Assembly: GCA_037039925.1 (NCBI GenBank)
Contig: JAXRKP010001469.1
Coordinates: 58,533 to 122,532 of the forward strand
Direction: 5' to 3'
DNA length: 64,000 nt
Source: Doris montereyensis
Taxonomy: Eukaryota; Mollusca; Gastropoda; Nudibranchia; Dorididae
Made by a program: the position numbers and the translations under genes. Numbering within the stretch: position 1 is the stretch's first letter; every line of letters starts with the position of its first letter. This document shows positions 33,726 through 47,194 of the stretch, one piece after another. The notes beneath the pieces were generated by a model that was given only the letters and a program-made list of their open reading frames with translations, was not told the origin of the DNA and did not search any database.

Positions 33726-34916
33726 GTACTTACAACTATTTCTAGAGATTCTATCTAGATTGCATACGAAACGATTTTTACAGGAAGGAAGCATCCATGA
33801 AATAAAATGAAACATGCATAAGAGACAAGTAGAGCAAATTTTGTTATGGCCTACAGACTAGATGTAGTGATCTAGTAGATAAAATTAAGACTATAACTAG
33901 AATTAGGTCAATATATTATATTTTACATTTTAGTGTACACTCAGACATCTATTGTAATATTTATTTTGATTTAAAGTCAATGTATTACATATATATTATA
34001 TACAAAAAATATAAATCCATGATTATCTACTATGATGGCTTTTTTCAGAGACTTATCTGATGTTTGTTTTAGTCACAAGTTTCTTTAGAGAATTACATCT
34101 AGGTCCTCTCAGTGCCTTTTATTTCTTTCAACCAAAGGTGTGGTCAGATTTTCTGATGTCGAATTTCTCTAATGAAAAGAATGATGTCTTATTCAACTAT
34201 AGCATTACCAATTTGATATCACCATAAAAAAGAGATCTATGGCTTTATGTAACATCTTTTGAATGGTTGTGGTCTAAAAATCTAATGTGTGATGGCCATT
34301 TAAAGACAAAATAGTTAATAGTTGTTTAGAAACTCATTCTAGTCACATAGAATTTGTATCAAAATCTTTGACCACTTCCTGCCTGTCTTCTGTGTATTTG
34401 CTTGCATTTTTAGGCATGTTTAGTATAAAATTAGTAAAATGTATATATATATGTACTTTATATATCTTTCAAGTACATCCAATGTCAATATATGTATATC
34501 CCATGTTTTTGATTTCCCTAGCACTATGTCAAATGAAAAATTGCCTTGAATGGACAATACAAATTTATTGATAGTATTATTATTATTATACTTATTTATA
34601 ATACTGTTCTAATCGAACTAATTAATCAAATTTTATTCCAAAGTTTTACATTATTTATCAACTCTTAGATCCGATATCTTGAAAATATTATAATAAAAAA
34701 AGGATCATTCCATTTCTAAATATCAGCTACAAAAACATTTTTATAGATGTTTACTTCAATTATTTTTCCCCCTCTTTTCCAGCTTTACTATATATAATGA
34801 TTGCTGTGGTAAATACATAAGATTTTCCTTGAGAGGCCAAGCGAAACACAGACACATCTGCAACAGTCATTTTGAGGAAGAAAATTACTGAGAGAATCTG
34901 AATCAAAGCACTCATC

Positions 34917-37900
34917 ATGGCCCAAGAGCCGGTCATTTTAAATGTTTATGACATGGTAAGACGAAGATTACTGATAATCGTTTATAACTGATCTACATTT
35001 AACATTTTTCTTTGCTGTGTATTACTAAAAAGCAGGAAGTGAAAGAAGAGGAGTTGACAATGATGAAGGGAGTAAAACAAACTGTTACGGACAGGAAAAG
35101 AGTTAGCAAGAAAAAGGAGAATTGAGTTCTCTTCTATACTTGGAATTCAAACTTGAATGGATACCTGGCTAAAAGTGGCAATAAATAATGCAACGATCAT
35201 ACTAAATTAGTAACTCATTGTAAACTCTGAAATATTGAATAAAAATTCAAGACATATATGTGAGGCAGCCTGAGAAAACCTGTAATGATGCGAAAATTTC
35301 ACAAATTGTGTTATTGACACTACCATGTAGATGAGATGTTGCTGAACATTTTGCTTTTTGATTGTTTAAGATTTCTCAATTAGAACAGAAGCTATGGCCA
35401 TTTACGTGGACAACACATACAAAACTGCAAACTGAGAAAATCGTATTTTAAGTTTACACAAGGTTTATTGACAAAACAAAAGTTTTTCTCCATATGAATG
35501 GATTAATACACATCATACTATCGTTTCTTCAGTAAATTTATCTATATTACTAGATTTAGATATAGCAACGAACAACGATAGGCAATGTTGGGACGGTGGA
35601 AAGTAAATCTAGAACAGGGTCGTGTTAATTTTGACGAGTAATAGTTATTAAGTCACAGTGCTTTAAATATAAAATACATGGCTTTGAATAGGGAGGGAAC
35701 ATGATTATTAGCAATATTAATTGCAATTGTGGTGATATTATGTGTTTATTGTAGGAAGCTCAATACCGAATCACCTTAGAGTTATGTATGGATATGGACG
35801 TGTGTGTGTATAAATCAAATCAAAAGATCATCCTAGAGTTAGAGAGAGATGGGAGAGAGAGAGAGAGAGCTTCTTCTTCTCCCCGTCGGTATTAGGCCTT
35901 ATCTAAAGGATGCATATTGATTTCAAACTTACTGTATTTATGCACTCTATGAATGAAATGAAAGCTTGCAAAAATTCCTTCCCAACGAGGTATGACATGA
36001 TAGTTAAAAATTATGTACTTCAAAGATGCTGACTATTATACGATCGAATTACGTCATTTTGTCAGTATCTGAGGATTACATGCTTCCTAAAAAAATAAAA
36101 ATAGAATATTTAGAGGTAGAATTTGAGTATGGAATTGCTGCAGATGATGTAGAAATGGTTGTAGAAGATGACTATGGCTCTATATTAATTTTTACGTGGG
36201 TGACCCAAACATCCTATTTGGCCCATATCTCAATACTGTCTCTTGCGTAACCTGATGGGTTTTCGCAGACCGGCTCACATATTGCTTATTATATGCATAT
36301 ATGCAATAATGTAATATAACTTAAGATTTGTAACGATACAGACAGAAAATTAATCTCTGTCTTCATAAACCTTTATTTGAATCTCTTTGATTTTAATTTA
36401 GTTTTGTTTTTCTGTCAGTGTTTTATCTTAATGTTGTGCTCATATTTCTCTACAGTATTGGATAAATGAATACACAGCATCCATTGGAATCGGTGTATTT
36501 CACTCAGGTGTGCAAGTCTATGGAACTGGTAGGGCTCTTGGACAAATTGTGCACTATAAACTGAGTCCTTTCACAATTTTTACAGATTTTTAGTTTAATC
36601 TTTTGATCACCAGCTCTGCCAGCATCACTATCACATATGCCTCTTTATACAATGAGAAAATAACTATATTCACTTTTTCTATGGAGTGGAATGTAAATGA
36701 TCTGATTTAAATATTAATTATTTTACTATTAAATCATAACATACATTTTGTCTTTGCTTATAATTTAGGCAATGCATTTTCAATGAATGAAATGTACAGG
36801 TGTTTGTTTTTTTCATGTAAAGGCTTTTTATGTTTTTTTCCCTTTGTTTGGAAAAGCTAGTGCTGTCCTATCAAAGAATAGATTCTCCACTATCAACATT
36901 ATGGAATCTTTTCGTTAAAGAGTTTTACATCACATGCATATGTTGAATCAATATCAGGATACAAATGTCATCAATGAATTAAGATTTGCTTCACATGAAG
37001 ACAGAAAAACAATCAACTTATAAACAATCTAAATTAAAGTTTCTTCAAGACCGTTAGGACAAAGAGAAGAAGAGCATATTTCAGTTCTGTGATATGAAAT
37101 GGAACAGATGATAATAAATTGCATTTAATACGCTAGTCTGTCTAGGGTTTACTCTAGAGCTGATATTGGTAAATGATGGGATACAGCCCATAAGTCCATC
37201 TTTATCTTTATTTACATTTGCGTTGAGTGGGAAAACGCATGTTACATGTCTTTCCCAAGGACCACAAAGTCAGACATAACCTAACTTTGCAAAGATTTGA
37301 ACCTTAGGCCGCACAATCCCAAATAAAGCAGCCTGGCCCCTAGGCACACACTTTACACAATAAAAATACATGCTGTGATCTATGTTCCCATGCTACCACC
37401 AGGTAAACTAGACCTCTCTCTGGGTTGACATAAAATAATGACATTGAGTATTTTAATTTTACTTACTACCACCCAGTCCTTATTTTTCTATTGGTCTTTA
37501 ATTATTTCTCTAGCTCATTTCCTCTTACATTCCTTACACCCTTAAACAAATTGAAAAAAAAAAAGAAGTGAATTGTTATTCAAATAGGCATCAAATTTCT
37601 CCAAAGAAAATTCACGGAAGATGCTGTGAGATGATTTGTTAACATTCTTTTCTTCTCATTTACAGAGTATGCCTATGGGGGTCATCCTCTTCCACTCTCT
37701 GGTGTTTTTGAGATTGAACCCAGGGATGCTGATGATTTGGGGAACAGTTTAAATTCAAGTCAGTTTGATAATAGAATGTCTTTTATTGATCTTTTCTGTA
37801 ATATCTGTTGTTTATCTGTGTGTGATGACTTTTCTCACGCACACATTGTTTTCCATACCATTACTGGTGTAAATTGTATTGAACAGCTACATTTTGTCTG

Positions 37901-40336
37901 TGCTGACTATTTGTGTTTAAACCTGATTATGGGTCATGGGTGGCTTTAACCTCTTTTGTTTCCTCGTAATTTTTCCTGAGATCACTACCCATGGTAGACA
38001 GCCTAAATTCTAAGGAAGAAAAACAGAGGTTACTCACTGTGAACACAGCATTTACTATCTTTTTCAATATTTTGTTTTTACACTATTATGGTTACTCTTG
38101 TTAACACCTTTACGTAGACTTTTGGGTTGCCAGTGTCTAAAATATGTTGACAAGGGTTCCTTATATGATTTCTCATTCTCTGTACAATTTATGTTTATGC
38201 CTTGAAATTGGGTGGTGGTGGGTGCAGCTGAAAGGTCCCACTTCTTTCCTTTCACTCTTTTGCATGTCTTTCCTCCTAATTCAACCTGAGATCATCAGAT
38301 ATGCTCAGTTACAATGAAACAAGCAATCATGTCTTAAGATGATATAAACAATGCATTTCTATTATAGCTTGTATTGTCCATATGCCTGCCTTTCTTGCAG
38401 TCTTTCCAGTAGACCATTATTTAGATTTCAGTTACAGTAATAATGAAAACTGTTTTCTTGCCAGATGCCATATTAGATTTGATTATTATCCGATGCTGTT
38501 AAGTACAGTGATTGCTATATATAATAGATCTACACTCACTGTGTTTATACTTACTTTAGAGAGGCAGTACCTTGTCCAGTATGCACCAACATCAGTGTGC
38601 TTTATGACTGCTGATCCTCTCTTAGACAGTACAGCCCGTATTCCCCGAACATGTCTTCAAGGAAAATATGGAATCCCTGAATTCATGACAAAGTCCTAAT
38701 CATGATCCTTCGTTGTACACCTAAGATGTTTCTTGAAACACTTATTCCACGATCTAATTTTCTGGTCCTAAAGAGTTTGGTTAATACGGGCTGTACTGTC
38801 AATGTATGTGTATGGAACTTAAACCAGATTTATCGCCAACTTTACCTTGGATGTGTAGGTGATGCTTTAAAGTGTTTGTCATGTATTGTCGTCATCATCT
38901 TATTCCTATTTAATTTCTTTATTTCTCAGAGAGTCCATTCGTGTAGGGTTTACTGACTTTAGTCCAGACGACGTAAGAAAAATAACTGAGGAATTAGGAA
39001 AAGAATTCAGAGGGGATCAATATCACTTGCTGAGCAAGAACTGCAACCATTTCACATCGGCTCTTGTCCAGGTATGTTTGGCAAAATATTAAATATATGA
39101 CCTGCACATTTTCTTCTATTCTTTCATCTTTTTCTTCCTCTTCCTTTTCTTCTTCTTCTTTCTCATTATTGTTGTTTTCTTCTTCTTCTTTTTGTTCTAA
39201 GTCTTCTTCTTCATCATAGTTAATGTCTTCTTTTCCCTCTACTACTTCATCTTCATTGTTGTCGTCATGGTCTTCACCATCATCGTTGTCTTCTTCTTCT
39301 TGTACTGCTTTTTTTCTTCTTGCTCTTCTTCTTTTTCTTCTTCTTCTTCTTCTTCTTCTTCTTCTTCTTCTTCTTCTTCTTCTTCTTCATCTTCATCATT
39401 ATCTTTTCCTTCTGCTTTTTATTTCTTCTTCTCTCTTCTTTTTCTGCTTCCTCTTCTTCATTGTCGTCATTATCTTCTGCTTCTTCTCTTTATTCCTTCC
39501 TTTTCCTTCTTGTTTTTCTTCTATTGATGGGCGGTTGGTGGGAGGTTACTGTTAGGTCCTTTCATTCTTTGGGAAAGACAGAGGTGCACCTAGGAGTCAT
39601 GACCCAGGTGTGGCCCAGCCCCCCTAGAGTGTAAGGAAGATGAGGGCCGAAACACTTGATCGACGGGGGTTCTTTTCTTCTGAAGACTCACTGTCTTTAG
39701 CTCCCATTGAGTTTCTTTGTAATTAAGCTTTTTATTTCATTACCATAAAAAGTATCGTCAACTGGGTATTTGTAATTATCCCAATCTTTTCACTCTAGAT
39801 TAACATAATGCACCTATTAATAATGTACAAATACAGCATCAGTAAGTAGTATTAAATATAAAAAATGGAACATTCATATATATGTCAATCAGTATTCTGA
39901 CAATTTTTGGGACTGGCTGTTTACAGGTATATTTAAATTATTATTGTTATAAATATTATTATAATTATTATTATGATTATTATCATTATCATTACTATTA
40001 TTATTCATTAGAACCGTCATTACTGCTATCACTAATATTAGGATATCTGGTGGGTAATTTCACTAATGTGCCCTTTTCTTTATTTATATTTTCTTCCCCC
40101 CCCTGCCCTGTAAACTGAGTCATACAATGGTAAACATTTTATGTCTTGTATCCATATAGATATTGTGTGGAAAAGAGCTTCCCAGCTGGGTGAATCGCTT
40201 GGCCTACGTCAGCTCCTGCATCCCTTTCATAGAGAAAGCCATTCCCAAGGAGTGGTTAACACCCAATGCTCTACAGAACGTCTTAGAAGCCAGTTCGGAT
40301 GGTCGTGATGAAAGAATGGATTCAGCGAGAAGGTGA
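34917..40336 (+). CDS. DESI2: DESI2 (PPPDE-domain protease), 5 exons, complete
   Basis: DESI2 is a PPPDE-fold papain-like cysteine peptidase linked to SUMO or ubiquitin removal, cytoplasmic in vertebrates. Exons are 34917-34955, 36456-36528, 37666-37758, 38930-39071 and 40160-40336, giving about 175 residues (human 194). The start [13 protein letters not shown] has A at -3 and G at +4, with an in-frame TGA 18 nt upstream. The catalytic His lies in GIGVFHSG and the Cys in [39 protein letters not shown] and [12 protein letters not shown] then [16 protein letters not shown] match human closely. The exon 3 to 4 junction needs one extra base (AAG|GTCAGT) or the second AG of CAGAG as acceptor. The C-terminal tail is shorter than in human. 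Confidence 0.95.
37040..37345 (-). repeat. Old SINE family A copy in DESI2 intron 2
   Basis: Diverged but colinear with 22213-22505: TTCAAGACCGTTAGGAC, GATGATAATAA, CGCTAGTCTG, TTGCGTTGAGTGGGAAAA, GTCTTTCCCAAGGACCACAA. Orientation is opposite to the gene. Confidence 0.7.
39120..39530. repeat. (CTT)n-rich tract in DESI2 intron 4
   Basis: A pyrimidine-rich stretch has a nearly pure CTT run around 39328-39388. The Ser-, Phe- and Leu-rich frames here are artefacts of it. Confidence 0.9.
39530..39680 (+). repeat. Dispersed repeat, inverted partner at 61690
   Basis: GGAAAGACAGAGGTGCACCTA then AGGTGTGGCCCAGCC and GTAAGGAAGATGAGG match the reverse complement of 61690-61800 block by block. It lies in DESI2 intron 4. 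Confidence 0.65.
39910..40010. repeat. ATT/TTA microsatellite-like tract
   Basis: Short imperfect runs of TTA and ATT in DESI2 intron 4, about 150 bp before exon 5. Confidence 0.7.
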
Positions 40337-41270
40337 CAGCATCACACTGTTGCTATAAAAATTTGTGATTTCTGATTTCTTTGAGGGGAGACGCTAGGGA
40401 TTTCTTTCTACTGTTTTCATTGCCTTCCAACAGTTTTTATCATATATTATCAACTTTTCAGTTTTACCAAATGTGCACGCTGATGGTTGTTTACGGAAGA
40501 AAAAGTTTTATTTAAAATGATATTGTTTTTATTGCTGTAATTTGGTTTCCATTTCTAGAAGAAAGCAAAAGATTTATCCTATGTTATGGGAAAAGAACTG
40601 AATGGATTTGAAATTGTTATCAGTTATTTTAGATTTGGACAGACATTGAAATGTGTCATTTTGCATTTATCATGAAAGTTATGACATGACGAACAAAAAA
40701 CTCAGAACCTCGTGCTTATTTCAAAACTCATTGCATCAAAGGAAACCTTGTTTATGCTACAAATGATAATCATGTGAAAAAACAAAGCATTTGTAAACAA
40801 AGATGGGGGTATATTTTAGTTAAATGCATATTCTGCTCAATAAAACTAAGGTCTAAAAAGACCTATTTCTAGTTTTGTGAACACAGTAACATGTTTAAGA
40901 TTCAGATCCAAAAAAGGTGTGATAACGATCATGGGATTACATGACAGGAAAAGCTGTGATATATAGAAGACTACACATCAGATTTTTCCATAAGCAAGCA
41001 AATTGAAAGGTCTATCTGTGTAATTTGATTTATTTCCTTGATGTGTGTCTTTTGATGAGTATAAAAACATTCTTAGCTGGAGTTTTTGTTCATGTTCTTC
41101 AGGGAGTTTGGATGTTTCAAAAGCTATATTTAAAGCATTCATTGGAGAGCTTGTTTGTCTTTACATATTATTTTACTAGAAAAGCAATCACCCAAACTGT
41201 TTTAACTGTGGCATACAGACACTGTTCTGTCAGAAAAAATGTTTCATTTGTCTGTGGATCTAAGAAAAGG
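40337..41270 (+). other. DESI2 3' UTR region with AATAAA at 40839
   Basis: A canonical AATAAA lies at 40839-40844, about 500 bp after the DESI2 stop, so the transcript probably ends near 40860. No other gene is seen up to the SINE at 41275. Confidence 0.6.
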
Positions 41271-41274
41271 GGGA

Positions 41275-41585
41275 ACTCAATAGTCCAGAGGTAAGGTGTC
41301 AGCCTCTCAACCAAAAGGTAGTGGGTTTGAGCCCCGCCAACGGTTGGAAAATTTTCTAGAATTTTTTTGAGCAAAATTTACCGCCTCTGTCCAGGTAGGT
41401 GGATCAACACCTAGTCGCATCGGAGACGGACAATAAAAAGGAGGTCCCATGTGCAGATAACAACACTCTGTGCATGTTAAAGATCCCTTGGCTGTTTACA
41501 GGACAGTCTGGGCAAAATTAATAATCCTACCGGAAACCTCGAGATAACCTTAGTTGTGGATGAAGGTAAATCATATCAAATCTGA
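41275..41585 (+). repeat. SINE family B, best-preserved copy
   Basis: The head has AACTCAATAGTCCAGAGGTA, an A-box-like region, and GTGGGTTTGAGCCCCGCC as B box. The body has GGTGGATCAACACCTAGTCG, CACTCTGTGCATGTTAAAGA then TCCCTTGGCTG, and GGACAGTCTGGGC. The 3' part ends AATCCTACC then GATGAAGGTAAATCATATC. Other copies are at 3943, 19205 and 52955. Confidence 0.82.
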
Positions 41586-41589
41586 AACA

Positions 41590-42469
41590 AAGCTTCTAAT
41601 TTTTTGGTCTTCCTGTCGTGAGATATATCTGGTCAGGTCCAAGTCTTTGAAACGACTGTGGGTCTTTTGATGGGCAGCTGTGATTGTTACATTTGTTTGG
41701 GGTTTTTTTTGGGGGGGGGGGGGGGGGGGGTTCAGCTTTTGATAGCAGCACAATGTGATGCATTTTGTCTGAATTGCCTTCAATTCTCCTGGACATTTCA
41801 ATGCTCTTATTAATTTTTGTTCTTGAAAGTTTAATATTTTATGTGTATCATTTCTTCTAGTTCGTTGTTATGCCATTTCCTTGACAGCTCCCTTGTATTC
41901 TTATGTCTCTCCTGCATACTCCTCTGTCTTGTACAATTCAGTCTGTATTTTATCTTTTATCATTATACCAAAAACTGTGTTCACACCACCAAGGTACTGA
42001 TGATTTTCTCTGGTACCCTTCTGAATTTGCCCAAATCTGTACTTTTTCCCCTCTTCTTTTTCTGTTTTTTTGTTGTTGTTTTTTTTGTGTGGGTTGTTGG
42101 TATTTTAATTTTTTTTACATTTTACAAATACAGCAGACTAGCTGAAAACAGCATCATGTTAAGTTGAGCTGAGTGAACTTAAAATACTCTTTTTAAATTT
42201 ACATAATGCATGTTTTTTATTTATGAATTCTGGATAAAGCAGTAAAATAACAATAATTTTTTTTACCATTATCGTTGTCATTAGCATCGTCGTCATCATT
42301 ATTATTGTTTCTAGATGAATAATGAGCAAAGACTAACTGAAATAATAATAATCATATCAGTAATTCCAATGTAATGATAATATTAGTAATAACAAGCATG
42401 TTAAAGCTAGGATGATATCAAGTACAATTATTATTCAGTACTCGAGACTGAAATTACATGGGTAAGTGT
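41590..42469. other. Intergenic DNA with poly-G run
   Basis: A run of about 20 G lies near 41710-41730. The Pro-rich minus-strand frame is its by-product. Nothing else is recognised. Confidence 0.6.
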
Positions 42470-42690
42470 GAACTGTTCAAAATTTTTAATCATAAAACCC
42501 TGTTTAGAATGACGGCTCGATTGAAAGAAAATTCTACTCAAATACGGGAAGTAATGAAACTTCTGGTAGAAAAAATCTTCAAATGAAATCGTTTAGAAAC
42601 TGCATGCAAGTTACCCTCATTGGCCTGGTAACAGAGCCTTTGACGCACAAAGAACGACAAACTCAGAATTATATCTACAGATGACAATGA
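42470..42690. repeat. Dispersed repeat, partner at 13525
   Basis: Shares AAAATTCTACTCAAA, AAAAAATCTTCAAATGAA and CTCAGAATTATAT with 13525-13790 in order. Confidence 0.55.
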
Positions 42691-42984
42691 TAATAATTAT
42701 AATGATAGTAACATAATAATGAAAATAATGATTGAAGGACGGTTGATCATGTAAATTCTACAAACTATTAGAATGAGTACAGAATATAATGAAGGTGGAC
42801 GTGGGCATTGTCGAAAATACTAGGAAAATTATTTTATCTACATTGCTATTTTTGGTGATTAGACCTGAACATTTCAACTTAAAAAATAATCTGTCATTTC
42901 TCTCAGCCCCAAGGAAAATTAAAAACTAGGGATGGACAAGTTTGAATTTGTCTTTGTGTTCATGTTCAATCGACTGTAGGCTAG

Positions 42985-43075
42985 CATCGATAATAGTAAT
43001 AATAATCATAATTATAAAAATAATAATAATGATATTAATGATAATAATAATTATAGTAATAACAACAGTAATAAG
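42985..43075. repeat. (AAT)n-like imperfect microsatellite
   Basis: Imperfect AAT, ATA and ATG triplets. The Ile-rich frames on both strands come from this tract. Confidence 0.85.
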
Positions 43076-43079
43076 AAGT

Positions 43080-45570
43080 CTTATTTTCACAAGAAGAAAA
43101 AATAAATATATTTGTTTACAAATAGAAAGAAAGATTAAAGTGTTCACGAATAAATTTGATTAAGCATTTTAATCTGTAATAATCTTGGGCTTATCACCCC
43201 AGGTTAATTTGTTTTGTTTTTTTTTCCTGTTTATGTACAAGGCTGGTGCTGATGTTAATATTAACAGTAAAAAGCAATGAGAATTTGATATTCAACTAAA
43301 TTATATCATCATGTGCTCAAGCAGCTGATCAGGTCTTTAAGATTTAAGGCCTAGCATAGTTGGTTTTGCAGAATCTTTAGTTCTGAAAATTCACTCTTGG
43401 GCTAAAAAAAAGCCATGTATTCGGACATCACAGCCAGTTCAACGACTTTTTACAAGTTTTATGTATTTTTGTACCATCAGTTTTGTTGTTTTGCCTTTCA
43501 AGAGTGTAGGCAGGTCATTGTACTTTCAGTTTCCCATGGAACGAGACTAGATCTTTATTTTATTTTATAAATAAAATATTAGTTGTTACTTATCCTTTTA
43601 CTTTTGACCTTTATTTGTAAATACATCAGATATGTCACTTACTTACATAAATGTATAGTTAAGTGACCTTGGGACCATGGATATTTGTTTTAGAATGAAC
43701 AATGTGATAGTAGTGTTGCCTGAAATCTTCAAGACCAAATATGTGGTCTTGAATGGAGGAAAAGACAATTTGTCAATCCTTTTTTACGGAGATTTCATTT
43801 CATTTTCTTACTCAATGTTTTTCTGGGTTGTGCATTAGACTGTTATGTATTTGTCTTTACTTACAACAGGTTTTGTTGTTTTCAGTGCTACACACACACA
43901 GTGTGCAACATGAAGTGAATAATACCGTATATTTTCAGGACTTTGTTATTATGTTGATTGAAAGCAAACGTCATGTTCATAATGTTTTATCATTAAATGT
44001 ACATTTTAATGATGATAGTTGAGCGTTGGTCTACAGAAGAAAAAAAATGAAACCAAAAATACTAAGTGAAACACAGTGAAGATGCTGATTTTGACTGCAG
44101 GTTAAATTAATATATTGGCTTCTTGTAGATCTCACTACATTTTGTTCTGTCAATTTGCTCACTATGAAGGCATTCAATTCAGCAAAATTTTAAAGTACTG
44201 GTTTTGTTAAAAAGTTTTCTGTAATTTCTATATCCACCTTGCTCACTGAACATTGAAGCCTGTTAATACTGTCATTAATTTTTTAGTGCATTTTGAAAAT
44301 CATTTTTTTCCTTGTGCATAACAGATGGTGGATTTATGTAAAATATAATGTTACATGTTATGTGAGTGTCTGTGGAATGCATTATTTCACTATCATTTCA
44401 AGTCCTTCAACACCATGTATAGCTTCTGATTTAGCACAAATGTTACCAGAAAAGGGTTTGTGGTTGCCATGGTAACATTCCCATGGAGGACCCCTTTCTC
44501 AAAAAGGAAAGTTTCTGTTTTGAATTTGTGAAATGTTCACAGGTCAGTATTCTTAGCTTAGAATTGGGATAATTTATGATGATGTTTCCAACAACTTTGA
44601 AGCAGAAAGCGAATTAGGACAAAAGGCGTGTAATCACGATTTAAAAGTAATGTAACGATTCCTTTGAGAAGATTAACACTTTTGCATTACTTATTCATAT
44701 TCGTGGGGCCAGATATCTTTTAACATGATGAAATTATCTTTTTCTCTAATTTTAACTATAGCAGATGCACCTACATGATAAAAATTAAGTAGTCTTATTT
44801 CCTTTGGCTATTACTAAATTATTCAACAAGAATCAAACTCGTTATTTTGTCAGGATTATGGAGAAAGTTATGCAGTAATGCCACTCAAGAGCAGTTCTTA
44901 GTTGGAATCAATAACATGTGCTTTACTTTTGCCTGAAGTGAGTGCCGTCTTTCAGACTTACTGAATAATCTTTTCATTGGTGACAGAAATCTGAGTAAAC
45001 TTTTTGATATGATGTGAATGCATTAATACATGTCAGGTGTGGACAACAACAAAATATCAATGTGAGACCAAGGAGGCCAAACATTTGTGTTCATGGGAAG
45101 CGTGCTTCGGTGGTTGACTATTACATCGTGTAATTTGTGTATGTTATTATTTTTCTCATATAGGGTTTTTATTACTGCAACATGCTCTACTAATCACTTT
45201 TTTTCATTTTCACGAAAGCATCGCAGCATTGATTTATGCAATAACTTTACCAACCATGAGAGATCTCTATGTAGCAAAGTGATTGGATGAAGTTTTACCT
45301 GTGGTAAAAACTATGAGAACCAGCCAACTTGGCTGATGAACCAGCTTGCCGAAAGGATGGGGGACCATGTCTGGCCTTACAAACTCAATTCAAGACACTG
45401 CTGTATGTCTGTCATTTGTATTGTCAACCTTCTCACTTTGTTTCTCCTTCTCCTGATACTTCATCATTCTCATTTAACGTTGAGACCAAGACTCATGGTG
45501 GGCCGAGTCCATTTGAATTGTCTATCTGTCTATCCAAAGCCAGCTTTAAGCTTACATCGGCTTTGGCTTT
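43080..45570. other. Intergenic, nothing recognised
   Basis: AT-rich sequence. The short open frames here (for example 43753-44022) have no homology I recognise and no good splice context. Confidence 0.5.
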
Positions 45571-45667
45571 CAAAAGCCCTTCCTGAGGGTCAGTCAAAAG
45601 CCCTTCCTGAGGGTCAGTCAAAAGCCCTTGCTGAGGGTCAGTCAAAAGCCCTTCCTGAGGGTCAGTC
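45571..45667. repeat. 24-bp minisatellite, four copies
   Basis: The unit AAAAGCCCTTCCTGAGGGTC plus AGTC repeats four times with one substitution (CTTGCTG). The unit contains the imperfect palindrome CCCTTCCTGAGGG, so single strands could form small hairpins. Because 24 is a multiple of three, both strands stay open across it. Confidence 0.95.
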
Positions 45668-46080
45668 CAGACGCTTTGTTGGATGATCTTTTTTAAGTTC
45701 CATCGAACCACAAGTTGCTAAAAATGGGAACAGGATAAACAAAACAACCACCCAAGCAGTACACATTTGAAGGGTGTTGGAGGTTTTGTTCTCCATTTAG
45801 AACAACCAAGGGACATCGTCCCACCTTTGTAAACCACACTGCTAAGTACAGATTCTCGCTGATTCCTTCCCCATTAAAATGTATCACTTCACTTGCTTTA
45901 TTAATAATTAAGAAATTGTGTACATAATCGTCATGATACAAAGTTGAAATACTCTGTATATAACAGTGATAAGTGTGTATTGGTGTTAGTTTGACCTTAT
46001 TATGTCTGTAGATGTTGTCGTGGACACGTACATTGTGAGTAGTAGATTCAGTTTGTCTGGTGAATAGGGAAAGGAAGTGC

Positions 46081-46545
46081 AAGTCATGCCAAGTCAGATA
46101 TCAGATCGCCACAATGTAAGCATAAAATACAGTCATGCTAAATCAGATATCAGGGGATTCACAAATGAAGTGTCATGCTAAATCAGCTATGAGGTGATTC
46201 TCATATGAAGTGACATGCTATTCACAAATAAAATGTTATGCTAAATCAGCTATGAAGTGATTCACAAATAAAGTGTCACGCTAAATCAGCCATGAGGTGA
46301 CTCACAAAGAAAGTGTCATGGTAAATTGGACATCAGATGATTTTAGTGTTCGCGTGGAAAAAATGGTATGTTAGATCAGACATCAGATGATTTTTAGTGT
46401 TAGCGTGGAATAAAGTGGTCGTTAGGTCAGATATCAGATGATTTTTAGTGTTAGCATGGAATAAAGTGGTATGTTAGATCAGATATCAGATGACTCCTAG
46501 TGTTAGCATGAAACAAAATGTCATGCTTAATCTGATGTCAGTTGA
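46081..46545. repeat. Diverged minisatellite, units about 40-52 bp
   Basis: The left half repeats GTCATGCTAAATCAGCTATG then AGGTGATTCACAAA. The right half repeats TTAGATCAGATATCAGATGA then TTTTTAGTGTTAGCATGG. The halves share the TCAGATATCAG core and appear related. Confidence 0.85.
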
Positions 46546-47194
46546 CTGAGAGTGAAATATTGAAATCAGGTGCCAATTGAAATGTGGCATTTTGTAAGTC
46601 AGACTTAGTGTCCTTGAAATCAAATCCATCAATACAAGATAGCATGTTTTTTCAAACATTGTGTATCAGGTGATTAATGTGAAAGAAAGTGTTCAAATTA
46701 TGGCCTCAAGTTCCTTTCCTTAGAAATAATTTTTTGACATGCGCTGAGTTGAAAAGGAAGTTTGAATTAATGTGTTTTATGAAACTGTCAATTTTGATAT
46801 GTGTATACTGTAGCATTTGTTTGAAATAACACATTGTTTAGTGCACATTGGAATGGAGTCTTTGAATCAAGGCATCTTTTACTGAAATACTCTCTGTATG
46901 AAAAAGGAAAAGCATAGTACAAAAATGAGTCTTGTAATATTTCCCTTGTATCATATAATTAAACTCGGAGGTGATGTTGTGCAGTGTTTGTATGAATTAA
47001 AGTTCATTTGTAGTGATTTTAATGAAATGAGTTGTATGTGAAATGTCCATGACATGCAAGTACATGTATGTGCTACATATCATTATTGAGGAGACAAAAA
47101 TAAATTGAATGTCTAGAAATGTGGTGTCAGTCAACACCAGTGAGGAAATTAAATTTGAAACACAGCATTAACAAGTGTTACTGTGAAGTAGAAA

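Larger units (their letters stand above)
30866..34780. promoter_or_regulatory. Divergent intergenic region between LRRC73-like and DESI2
   Basis: About 4 kb separates the two start codons, and any promoters for both genes should be here. I could not place a TATA box or initiator with confidence. It includes dispersed repeats at 32760-32930, 33286-33510 and 33570-33725. The rest is AT-rich without supported genes. Confidence 0.4.

Noticed and set aside
39223..39634. Ser-, Leu- and Phe-rich frames
   Set aside because: Product of a CTT-rich intronic tract in DESI2.
45329..45711. Open frames on both strands with a repeated PEGQSKALPEGQ or DPQEGLL motif
   Set aside because: They result from a 24-bp minisatellite whose length is a multiple of three.
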